A stretch of DNA of 64,000 nt from NCBI GenBank assembly GCA_019096065.1, contig JAGUCH010000002.1, positions 17,062,501-17,126,500 of the forward strand. Direction: 5' to 3'. Made by a program: the position numbers and the translations under genes. This stretch comes from Paracyclopina nana. Taxonomy: Eukaryota; Arthropoda; Copepoda; Cyclopoida; Cyclopettidae. The notes below the pieces were generated by a model. That model was not told the origin of the DNA. It ran no database searches and saw only the letters and a program-made list of their open reading frames with translations. This document shows, piece after piece, positions 32,148 through 42,231 of this stretch (its first letter is position 1; the number at the start of each line of letters is the position of its first letter).

Positions 32148-32545
32148 ATGTGTTTATCCAGATCAATGACAACTTTGAGCCATTCTAAAATGGCCAACAA
32201 CTTGATCGTGTCCAAGTTGTAAGACGCCACCTCTCACTTCGAAACCACTTGCTTGGATGTCCTAGACATTTTCAAGCGGACCACTGGGTAGGACTTTGAC
32301 TTTTCATAGGTCAAGCACACCCTTGAGGATCAGGAGTAACGACATTCCAACCACTTCAAAAGCAGAATAAGTTGATCGAGGACACCTCCATTTGTGTAGA
32401 GACCTTCTATATGCACTTTCGTTTTCTTAACAATCCTGTACTAATCAGTTTTCGCTTTGCTTTTAGTAACAGGCAATCGTTCGTCAGATGAGCAAACTTA
32501 CACTTATCAAGGTTTATGTTCAGCAAAAAAATCTATGAGAAAATA
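32148..32545 (+). pseudogene. Decayed tandem copy of the Rab GDI 3' end plus 3'UTR
   Basis: It matches 31211-31680: TTTATCCAGATCA..., ACGCCACCTCTCACTTCGA, the stop codon region CTTGAGGATCAGGAGTAAC, and 3'UTR blocks CAGTTTTCGCTTTGC and CTTATCAAGGTTTATGTTC. There is a deletion after GAGCC, and in-frame stops appear (AAGTTGTAA, GGGTAG). Without the intervening 454-bp element and its TSD, the duplication offset would be about 483 bp, making it a direct tandem. Confidence 0.9.
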
Positions 32546-33181
32546 ATGGAATTTACATGCGGTGTGATCAAGCTTTGCTGCGGTTAATGTGAAACGTGGA
32601 TTTCTCTTTTCATACTTCATGTCACGATGCCTCATGGATCCACTTAATGACTTTGGCCTTGATTGCACTTAAATGGTCTATTCTGAAAATGCATCAAACC
32701 TAAAAAAGTTTATTTGATCAGACTTCAAATGTTGCAAGAAAATCAAAGCCATGAAAGTTTTGTTAATAAGAACAATTTTTGCCATTTGGGTCATTAGCAT
32801 CCATGCTTATGAATATTTTAAAAAAAAACTAAATAATACCCTTATACAAACAAACTGAATTATTATTTTAGGAAAAAAGTCTGTTTAATCAACACTCACA
32901 TTTTCAAGTTGGTTAATGCGTAGAAAAGCAGATGTCTGCAGCTTTTTAAAAGAGCCAAGTAATACTGGATTATTCAGGGTTTTCAGGGCTGTCATATGCA
33001 GGTTGGAATTTACATTTACATGATTTGTTACTGGCAGCCTACAAAGCATAAAATATTTTGTGCTGAAAACTGCCTGTCAAAATTGCTAAAAAATCATTCT
33101 AGTATTCACACTTGTTTAAAGTTTTGCTCGGCTTTTGCCACTTCTTTTGAAGCACACTTCACATTCAGAGGCCAACCTGAA
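32546..33181. other. AT-rich region upstream of the protease
   Basis: I see no repeat family, coding signal or clear core promoter. It presumably contains the protease promoter. Confidence 0.4.
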
Positions 33182-35930
33182 ATGTGGAAGGAAATCCTTG
33201 CCTTGACTGTTGCAGTAAGCTTAACTTGTCAATTCTCCTTATTACAAAAAATTCCAAGTCCTTCTATTTCAGCTCGTTGCTTCCGGAGAATCAAGCGTTC
33301 TACCAATTGAGGATAACATTGAATCAAGAGCAGCTAATAATATTCCTATTCAATGCGGAGTATGTCGATCAATTACTCAAGGGCCATCCCATATTCGAAT
33401 GTTTAGTCAAGTTACCTTGCTAAAGCAGTAGTAACCTTACTAGATTTGTTAAGTTCAGCTCATTCAAGCCAAGTTCAGTTGGTTTTAGCCAAGTAAAGTT
33501 GGCTGCGATGCTGACACAACGACACATTTGATGTCAATGACTCATGAGCTAACTTAGCTTTTCTTAATCGAGCAAGCTTAGGTTGCTAAACTGCGAGCAC
33601 TTTTTGTAGCAAAGTTCAGTCCGGCAACCTTACTTAACTTATCAAGCAAGCTAGTGCTGCATAAAATTAAGCAAAGTTTGGATCTACCAACATGAATTTC
33701 TGAGAGCGGAACTGAATCAAGCTCAACTTTTTTCCTCGCCTAACTTGACTAACAGTTCAATGTGGGAACACCCTAAATGATTTTACAAGTTGCTCAAAAT
33801 AATCCAGAATCATTTCAGCGTACATATTCTGGAAATCCAACAGCTAACATCCCCTTCAGATTTGATTACAAGGGGCCAAAGCCATCCCGGAGGAAGATGT
33901 AATTACTTACTTACTTAATTAAGTCATTTTTCTAATTTTTTCTTACAGATGCCAAATCCAAATCAATGTGCCTTCAGACAAAATGATTGGTTACAATTTC
34001 AAGAAATTCAAGCTGTCAAACAAGTAAAAACCTCTGAAGCATCTTCAAAATTAGTTCATTTCATAGATGTGATTTCAGTGCTGCTAATGGCAAGTTCGAA
34101 ATCCGGAGAGATGACAAGTTGATTTTGAGAGGCCAAAAGACTTCACTGAACAAAGATCAGGCAATATTCGAGCGCCTGGATCAAGCCACTGTGCTCACCT
34201 TGAAATTGGATCATAGGAGGAGATTCAAGAAGAATTTTGGAGTTGTTCTCGAATTGTGGTTTGCAACTCCTCCCAATCCTTCATCTGGATCTTCTTGCGG
34301 AGTGCCTCCATTTGGCTCCATTGTAGGAGGAACTCCAGCTTCAGTGGGAGAAATCCCATACCAAGCTGGCATCAAATACATTGGTGCCAATCAAGTGTTT
34401 TGTGGTGCCACTTTGGTAGATGACTTCCATGTTCTGACGGCTGCCCATTGCATTGTCCCAAGCAATTTTCAAGTTGTCATGGGCAGCTTGAACGCTGGCA
34501 ATGCCAAAGTTTACAACGTGGCCGAGGTGTCGGTTCATGCTGGTTACAACGCTGATACAAGTAACGTATCCTGTTCCTTTTAATATAAGGTGGATCGCAT
34601 AACAATTTGGCAGCTAAGCGAAGCAAAGCTATGTCACTTTGTTGGCTCATATCTCAGTAATGTCTGCATCGATAAGTACCAAAGTTGGTGGGATTAATTG
34701 AAGTTGCCTAATAATTACTGATGTCAAATTTGGTGCACAATTTGGCCACATTTAAAAGATTACTTTTAAGCAAAGCAAATTAAGCCGAGTAAAGTAAACG
34801 AAAATTGGGTGCCACTTAGCAGACTTAGATTCACAGCAATAAATTTAACATCAACAATTATTAGGCAACTTCAATAAATCCAACCAACTTTGGTACTTAT
34901 CGATGCAGACATCGAAGAGAAATGAGCCAATAAAGTTACATAGCTTTGCTCTGCCAAGCTACAAAATTGTTGTGGGATCCACATAAAATTATTTAATTCC
35001 TCACATAGCTGACAATGACATTGCTTTGATTCGACTCAAAAAGCCGGTGACTTTTACCAACAATTTGTACCCTGCTTGCTTGACCCAAACTGAGCCCTCG
35101 GCTGGCACCAATGTCATCGTATCCGGATGGGGAGTCACTGCTTCGCAAGGATCCCAACCATCTTCTCTGCTCAAAGTGGATGTTACCATTATTGACAGAG
35201 TCACTTGTGAGAATGTCTACAACCCAGGAGAGATTACTTCGAATATGATTTGTGCTGGAGTTCCAGAAGGAGGCAAAGACTCTTGCCAAGGAGATAGTGG
35301 AGGTAAAGGGCATTTTTCATGAAGGGTGTTCCCATATTAAATCGATAGTCAAGTTAAGCTAGGAAAAAAGTTGAGCTTCGTACAGCTCCGTTCTCAGATA
35401 TTCATATAGGAAGATCCTAACATCGCTTAACTTTATGTAGCACTTGCTTGCTTGTTGAGTTAAGTAAAGCTGCTGAACTGAACTCTGCTTGCGATAAGTG
35501 TTTGCTGATTAGTGACTGAAGCTTTCTCGATTGAGAAAAGCTAAGATAGCTCATCAGCTGCTGATATCAAAAGCATAGTCGAGTCTACATAGTAGCTACC
35601 TTAACTTGGCTAAAACCAACTGAACTTGGCTCGACTGAGCTAAACTTAGCAAATCAAGAAAGGTTACTACTGTTTGAGCAAGGCAACTTGACTGAACATT
35701 CGAATTCGGGCTCTCCTTATGAAACTTTCTTACTAGGGCCACTTGTGGAGCGAAAAGCAGATGGCACTTTTGTTCAAGTGGGGGTAGTCTCTTGGGGGTA
35801 TGGTTGTGCTCTGCCCGGAGTCCCTGGAGTGTACACCAACCTTGCACGGTACTTTAACTGGATCAAAAGCAAAGGCTGCACCAGATGCCAAGCTCCAATG
35901 GCAACAGCCCAATCTGTGGTTGAACCATGA
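33182..35930 (+). CDS. Secreted CUB-domain trypsin-like serine protease, complete, 7 exons
   Basis: Exons: 33182-33214, 33273-33359, 33819-33898, 33949-34023, 34067-34560, 35009-35302, 35737-35930. Phases agree and give 418 aa. The N-terminus [16 protein letters not shown] is a signal peptide. A CUB-like domain follows (about residues 39-165, with [18 protein letters not shown] and [14 protein letters not shown]), then CGVPPFG and the activation site before IVGG (177-180). Catalytic residues are His219 (LTAAHC), Asp260 (DNDIAL) and Ser353 (GDSGGP). Asp347 six residues before the serine predicts cleavage after Lys/Arg. CUB-trypsin proteins of this layout are known from arthropods. Introns 1, 3 and 4 are 58, 50 and 43 bp, while introns 2, 5 and 6 each contain a single MITE. 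The stop codon is 38 bp from the stop of convergent GTF3C3. Natural substrate unknown. Confidence 0.9.
33381..33773 (+). mobile_element. MITE family A in protease intron 2
   Basis: It runs from GGGCCATCCC to GGGAACACCCT, 393 bp, with the same internal sequence (TTGGTTTTAGCCAAG, CATTTGATGTCAATGACT) as the copies at 1-476 and 37916-38309. It starts about 21 bp after the donor and leaves an intron remainder of about 66 bp. Confidence 0.8.
34590..34982. mobile_element. Palindromic MITE in protease intron 5
   Basis: Ends GTGGATCGCATAACAATTT and AAATTGTTGTGGGATCCAC are inverted copies. The inverted match extends about 150 bp inward (GATGCAGACAT, TACCAAAGTTGG, AATTATTAGGCAACTTCAAT). The 393-bp element starts 29 bp after the donor and ends 26 bp before the exon. 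The target duplication is unclear. Confidence 0.8.
35324..35717 (-). mobile_element. MITE family A (reverse) in protease intron 6
   Basis: It begins GGGTGTTCCCATATT and ends near TTCGGGCTCTCC. The interior is the reverse complement of the other family A copies. Of the 434-bp intron only about 40 bp is not element. The donor lies 21 bp before it and the exon encoding GGPLVER starts 19 bp after it. Confidence 0.75.
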
Positions 35931-35947
35931 GCCTGATGTTTTGTGCT

Positions 35948-35953
35948 AATAAA
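35948..35953 (+). terminator. Protease polyadenylation signal
   Basis: An AATAAA lies 18 bp after the protease stop codon. Cleavage 10-30 bp downstream would fall at or inside the GTF3C3 terminal coding exon on the other strand, so the two transcripts overlap tail to tail. Confidence 0.6.
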
Positions 35954-35968
35954 TTCCATCTTTGCCAA

Positions 35969-38900
35969 TTATATTTCTATGTGCTTGTGAATTATCATCC
36001 TGGCCAGGTCATGAGAGCCAGAGTTTTGGTAGATGAGGCTGAGGTTAAATGCAGCCTCTCTGCTCAGGTTGAACCGCTCATTTCCCATGGGAGGCTCAGA
36101 GTTGAGCACACACTTGTAGTAGTGCATGGCAGCATGCAAAATCCCCAGCTGGTGCATAGCTCGGCCGAGATTGTAGTAGGTCTCTTGGCACTTGCCCCTG
36201 AGACTGACGTAGCTATGGAAAAAGGCACAAGCCTGAAAAAAAATTAATATATAATATCCATAAGTCCACTTAACCCAACCCGAATTTCTGAGCCGTCAAA
36301 CGCCAAAATAACTCTCAGTGAGACTTTTACGTTTCATCGACAGAGAGTTTATTTTGTTAGTTAACGTTAACTGCCTTGCCACCAAAGTAAAATCTTCAAC
36401 ACCAATTAGCAGTTTCGCCTTCGATTTTTTTTTACAAAGGTGGTGAGCCAGTAAATGTTACAATAACGACATAAACTCAACATGGGTAAAACAAAGTAGT
36501 GCTTACGCGTCACAATTACTCTAAGAAAACTTGGGAAAATTCTGAGCCCACATACGTCAAACTAACCCTCAGTGACACTTGTTCGTTTTATCGACATATA
36601 GTTTACGTCATTACTGATTTTTTCGCATAGGTGGTAAGGCAGTTAATGTTGCATAGCGACATAAACTCAACATGGGTAAAACGAAGGAGTGCCAACACAT
36701 TACAATAACTTTCAGAAAACTTGGGAAAATTCTGAGCCCACATACGTCAAACTAACCCTCAGTGACACTTGTTCGTTTTATCGGCATATAGTTTACGTGA
36801 TTCATGATTTTTTCGCATAGGTGGTAAGGCAGTTAATGTTGCATAGCGACATAAACTCAACATGGGTAAAACGAAGGAGTGCCAACACGTTACAATAACT
36901 TTCAGAAAACTTGGGAAAAATTCTGGCTGTGTCAAGAGGATCCACAACTCACTTGAATGACGAGGCTGTGCTTTTTGGCAGAGAACTTTTGGCAGGCCAT
37001 GTGAGTGAATGTTATGCCCAACATCAAAGGCAGCAGGGCATTGCTCCGGTCAGACTTGAAAACGTTCATGTACTCCCCAAGGGAGTATTTGTAGGTGCCG
37101 GACAGCAGGGTGTTGTGCCCGTTCAAAATGCCCATGGGAACGTTGTCCGGATGCCTCGTGGTCAGCCTCATGAGGAACTTGTTGTGCCTCGTGTCCTCCG
37201 TGTGCGAGGTGATGATGACGTTGAACAAGTTCCACAGCTTGACATTGCTCGCGTCCTTCACCACCAGCTCGCGAGCAAAGTTGAACGCAAAGTAGGCATC
37301 TCGGTTGAAATAGGCCGAAAAAAGGCACAAGCACTCGCATTCCTGGAAACGAAAAGCACAAATTAGGTGATTATTTGAGCGGAGCATTGGTCATTCCGGA
37401 GCTCAAAAATCACACTGTGGATTGGACTAAAGAAATACTCTGGAAAAGCAGCATTTAGTGCACGATGGGGTAAACTGGAGCGGAAACGTTCAAAAGGAGC
37501 ACAAAGTGCACCGTGTGGGTAGTTGGACGAAAAAAGTTCAGGTGTGAAAGCAGGAAAAAGTTCACCCTTACAATCATGCAAAGTGCACAGTGGGGCAAAG
37601 TGGACGAAAAAGTGCACCTTTTTAAGAAGCAAAAAGTGCACTGCGGGGCTAACTGAACAATTTAAATTAGCACTAAAGAGTTGAAAAGAGCCTGATTAGA
37701 AATAGCCCAGAAAAAACGTGCATCATAGGGTAATCACATGATTGAGCAACAAAATGTGCACAGTAGGGTAAAGTGGGCAAAAAAAGCACATCTAGAAGTC
37801 ATGCTACACAGAGGGACATAATATGGAATAATCCACCATTTCTTGGCATCAAATTACATAGGTCTGAAAGAGTGACCTCAGCCCCTGTGACATTTCTCTC
37901 AACTTATATGAAGTAGGGCGATCCCAAATTCAGATTTCTAGTCAGGTCACCTTGCTCAAACAGTAGTAACCTTTCTTGATTTGCTAAGTTTAGCTCAGTC
38001 GAGCCAAGTTCAGTTGGTTTTAGCCAAGTTCAGGTAGCTGCTATGCTGACTCGACAATCCATTTGATATCAGCGGCTGATGAGCCAACTTTGCTTTTCTC
38101 AATCAAGCAAGCTTCAGTCGCTAATCAGCAAACACTTTTCGTAAGCAGAGTTCCGTTTGGTAACTTTACTTAACTTGGCAAGCACGATAGTGCTACATAA
38201 AATTAAGCAAAGTTCGGATCTTCCAACATAAATTTCTGAGCACGGAACTGAGCTAAGCTCAACTTTTTTCCTGGCCTAACTTGACTAACATGTCAATATG
38301 GGTACGCCCTACTTTTTTGCCTCAATTCCTTGTGAAGAAACGAATGGGTATAGCTCCTCCGCTCAAATAACTGGAATGCAGGCATAGCCTGAATAGGAAT
38401 GAGTACCTTGATGATGTCCGGGTGCTTGTTGAAAACATGAGAGCCCAGAGCGGAGAAGGTGAGCCTTTGCAACTCAGCGAACCGCTTTTTGGCAAGTAGC
38501 ACATCACAGGCCTTCCGCATGAGGTCAAACTCATCTCTGGCCGTGACCTTGGTGTCAGAATCAAAAGTGGGCATGTCATCCATGGCCTCCACATTGGATA
38601 TGTGCTTGTTCAGGGCCCGTACTTCATTCAGGTCCTTGTTTTTCTTCGACAACCGTTTGGAGTTGGCCACTGCCAACACCTCTTCGCGACTGTGAAGCTC
38701 CACGAAATGTCTGGAGAACAAGAGTTTGGTCTTCTTCAAGAACTCCTCCTCTTGGCCTTCGCTCAGCAGGAGCTGGCACCTCTCATACAGCAAAGTTGGG
38801 TTGAGCAGTTCAGCTTCCTCATCCTGAGTCAGGGTAAACAGAGCTTCATCGGTTCTCCCCAATTGCCTCAAGATGATGGATAAGGACTTGCGAGCCTCAT

Positions 38901-41900
38901 AGTGATGTGGTGCCATTTCAACCACTCTGGAGTAAGCTCTCTCGGCCTCGTCCAGCTTGCCAGTTTCAAAGAGACATTCGGCAAACCTGAGCCACACGGC
39001 AGCCTTGCCATACTCCTCGTCCACCACCAATTTCTCCAGGAAGTCCAGAGCTTGGCCAAAGCAGCCTTGGCCCATGAAGGCCTCGGCAATGTCGAGCATG
39101 AGGTCGCCATATTCCGAGGTCTGGCAGGCCAGCATTGGGAACGAGAGAGGCTGCACCAAATGGGCAGCCTTCAAGTTGAGCAGCACCACAATCAGCTTGG
39201 CCTTGATGTCCAGAGGGGTGTCCGGAGGCAGGGTCACCTTGGTGAAAGCCTTGAGCTGATCCTCGGCCTCCATTTGGGCCACTTGGCCAGCTGCCAAGTG
39301 GGACTCGAATTTGGCATGGGCCCGTTGGCACAAAACCTCCAGGGCTTCCTTGAAGTCACTCAGAGTGATGAGGAGCTCGAGCAGGAGGTTGACGTGCTCA
39401 GGCTGGACAAACTCTTCGCTTTTGGCCATGGCAGCCTCGATGGTGGTCTTGGCAGACTCGACATCGCCCCTCTCGTGGAGGAGACGAGCAACCTCTTGCG
39501 AAGCCTCAAGACACTCCCGACCCTGATGCGGTTTCAAGCACAGGAGCAATCGTCTGTAACCGGCCAAGGCTTTCTTCTTTTCGCCAATCTCCTCCAGAAG
39601 ATTGCACCGAGTCACGTGGAACTTGATGTTGGAGGAGTCGGCATCGATGGCTTTTTTGTAGCAGGACGCAGCCTGAAAAGGACATTTGTATAAGCCAGTG
39701 GAGCGACAAAAATTTTCGCTAGATGGCGCTTTTCGAGCTAGTACTTTTGGAAAAACTGCCACGCGCCAAACTTGTCACGTGACTACGATATGAAATTTGA
39801 TTGGCTGAATTGTGCGGCCAGGCTGGAAAAATATGGAAAAGATTGCGTGAGACGCTTTTTAGTTTATGGCTTGAAAGGGCGCCATAATGTTTGTAGACTA
39901 TGTCACATCAAGGAAGTTTTTGGCATAAGTGCGTCAAAAGGCAAACAATTGCCAATTTTTGATCATTAATGTAGCACAGCCATGTCAAATGTACTTGCTC
40001 AAGTTGCCGGGATAGATGGCGCTGTGAATATAGCGACTGCACGCCTTAGCCTTATTGAATTTTTAGCGCTTTCTACAAAGAGCCAAAAATCACCAAATTA
40101 TCACCTTGGTCCAAGAATTGGCCTCTAGCTCAGCCCGGGAGCATTTCCAAGTCCATGTTGCATAATAACTTAATCATCCCACTATAAGCCTTGCATTTGA
40201 GAGTAAGAAAATATGGAGGGAGCTCATTTCCAGCTTTTCAGAAAATTCCTCCGCTGATCTTAGGCCCCTGAGTGCAACACCTTTTCCTATTGCTTTTTAA
40301 GAAAAACTGAAGATGATGTAGCTTAAAACCAAATTATGAAATGTCATTTGAAGACATTTGCAAAATGTTCGAGATTTCAGGGAACTTTCTTTTCGCCAGA
40401 AACATAGTTCCAATGGATATTGAGTTCTTTGGTGAATATGCCATTGCATATAAGGTGATTTTTTTCACCAAAATTGCTGTTGAGAAAAATACTAATGAGT
40501 ATATTATCATCATTTTTGAAAATACTGCATAGGTTTCAAGAAAAAGTTAAAAAACGTGATTTCTCATAGCTACACCGCTGCGTTGATACTCTCTATATTT
40601 TCACAATAGGGGGCGCTATTTACCCTCGACGACAGGGACTATAAGCCAAAGGCGTAAAGTTGCTAGACTCGCAGCGCCATCTAGCCAGGAAACTTGAGCA
40701 AGTAAATTTGACATGGCTGCACTACATTGGCGATCACAAATGGGCTATTTTTTGGCTTTTGGTGCCCTAATTCTTAAAACTTAATTAATATGACATAGTC
40801 TACAGATGAAATGGCGCCCTTTCAAGCCATATGCAACTCACACAAACTTCCAAGCTTTTCATTGCTGAAACCGATTTTTTCTAGCCTGGCTCCGCTGATG
40901 AGCCAATCAAATTGCTGCTCCTGATCACGTGACAAGTTTCGCGCGCGGCAGTTTTTCCAAATATACTTGCCCAAAAAGCGCCATCTAGCGAAAAAGTTTG
41001 TCCCTCCAATGGCTTATAGGGTACGATGGCTTCTGTTATGCGGTGCAGGCAGCGCGCCCTAGCGTGAAAAGCTGTGTAGCATGTTCACTACAGAGACAGC
41101 TACATAGAAATCACTTATTAGCCAAAAAATCGGCCTTCCTTCTGATTTGTCAAAAAATCGAAAAATAATATTGGCTCCTTTTTACCTTTCATGCAACTTT
41201 TAGTCAAAAATAGCAAAAAAGTCTCGCCTTGGTGAGGATTTTGGCTAAAAAACGTCAAAAACAGCAAAAAAGCCTTGCTCAAAAGCGCCATCTTACGATA
41301 CTATGAAAGGATTGATTACCTGTTTGGGATCACCCAGTTCCAAAGACATGTTGGCCAACCTCTCCCATTCTTCAGCGTCTGGTGGCGCCAAGTGAGCCCC
41401 GATCAAGGCGAACTGCACAGACTTTTCAAACTCGCCAGTCTCTTCGTAGAGAGTGGAGAGAGTCTGGAATGGCTCGGGTGCTCCGGGGTCCTGTCGGATC
41501 ACCTCCATGCACATTTTGATGGCATTCTCCACGTCTCCGCGGGCAAACCTCAAATTGGCCTCGCCCATGAGTCCTTGCAAGGCCGGGTTCAGTCTCTTCC
41601 GTTTGCCCCTCAAGACACCTAATCTGGGCAGCTTTCTCCCCAGCTGCTGCTTGGTCGTGGCTCTCAGGTCTTCAGTGAAGTCTTCCATGGACTTTTTTTT
41701 GCTTCGAGCCTCTTTCTTTGAAGGCATCAGCCATTCCTCATCGGAGCTGTCGGCAAAGGTGTCATCTCTTCTGACTTCCTCATCTTCTTCTTCGTCTTCT
41801 TCTTCTTCATCAGTCTCCAGCTGGTGAATGTAGTCCTTGAAAGTGATTTGACCAGCCATGTATTTCTCGGTCCACTCCTTCTGCAGCTTCTCCGAGCTGT

Positions 41901-42189
41901 CATGCTCGGAGGACAATTGCTTCTGATAGGATTTGCCAATGACTTCATCCGAAGTGGCTGCATGCTCCAGAGTGTCTTCAACGTCGTACTGATCCATGTC
42001 ATCATCAGAGTCCTCCATGAAGAAAGTCATCCCACTTCCACTCGGCTTGGCCTGGGTTGAGCTTTTTCGCTCTTTGCTCAAGCTGGCAGGCTCTGGAGTG
42101 GCCTGATCATCATGATCATCAGTCAAGCCACCAATTTCTTCGACTCCGGGCAAATCCAAGATGGAGGATGCCTCATCGTCGACGTCCAT
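35969..42189 (-). CDS. GTF3C3: General transcription factor 3C subunit 3 (TFIIIC TPR subunit), complete, 4 exons
   Basis: Exons on the minus strand: 41320-42189, 38407-39672, 36953-37342, 35969-36232, all phase 0. They join to 929 aa (human about 886). TFIIIC recognises A and B boxes of tRNA genes and recruits TFIIIB. This TPR subunit is the assembly scaffold. The N-terminal third is acidic with a Glu/Asp run (about residues 126-140). It is followed by tetratricopeptide repeats (ALQGLMGEANLRFARGDVEN, AVWLRFAECLFETGKLDEAE). The C-terminus is highly characteristic: NGHNTLLSGTYKYSLGEYM, YVSLRGKCQETYYNLGRAM, REAAFNLSLIYQNSGSHDLA. The start codon directly follows a TTTTCAG sequence, 42 nt after the MNS1 stop codon. 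The 3' end converges on the protease. All three introns contain repeats: one MITE-like element, a minisatellite plus MITE A, and two inverted MITE X copies. Confidence 0.93.
36274..36931 (-). mobile_element. Tandem-repeat-bearing element (CCCRACCAGAA ends) in GTF3C3 intron 3
   Basis: Ends resemble CCCAACCCGAA and TTCTGGCTGTG. Inside, a unit of about 190 bp is repeated (TTGGGAAAATTCTGAGCCCA at 36531 and 36721, plus a diverged first copy). The same unit, in the other orientation, forms the element at 56050-56609 (CCATGTTGAGTTTATGTCG). Removing it leaves an intron of about 62 bp. Confidence 0.6.
37440..37800. repeat. Minisatellite in GTF3C3 intron 2
   Basis: Degenerate copies of a unit of about 60 bp around AAGTGCACAGTGGGGCAAAGTGGACGAAAA, several with AGTGCAC. 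Confidence 0.6.
37916..38309 (+). mobile_element. MITE family A in GTF3C3 intron 2 (best-preserved copy)
   Basis: A 394-bp element from GGGCGATCCC to GGGTACGCCC, flanked by TA on both sides (37914-37915 and 38310-38311). It defines the family ends and the TA target. Confidence 0.85.
39689..40052 (+). mobile_element. MITE family X (+) in GTF3C3 intron 1
   Basis: It starts TATAAGCCAGTGGAGCGAC and ends at CGCCTTAGCCTTATTG. Both boxes, GCTAGATGGCGC and GATAGATGGCGC, are present. It starts 17 bp from the GTF3C3 exon at 39672. Confidence 0.75.
40641..41018 (-). mobile_element. MITE family X (-) in GTF3C3 intron 1
   Basis: It runs from ATAAGCCAAAGGCGTAAAG to CCTCCAATGGCTTATA and is the best-preserved family member. 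It shows that the family has short terminal repeats TATAAGCC/GGCTTATA and probably a TA target. It faces the copy at 39689. Confidence 0.8.
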
Positions 42190-42231
42190 CTGAAAATGTC
42201 AAGATCAATAGTTACTTCTCTGGCTTTCTGA
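42190..42231 (-). other. 42-nt MNS1-GTF3C3 intercistronic gap with acceptor-like site
   Basis: On the minus strand the gap ends TTGACATTTTCAG directly before the GTF3C3 ATG. There is no AATAAA and no room for a conventional promoter. This is compatible with an operon-like transcript resolved by trans-splicing, or with an alternative 5' exon located inside or upstream of MNS1. Confidence 0.5.
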
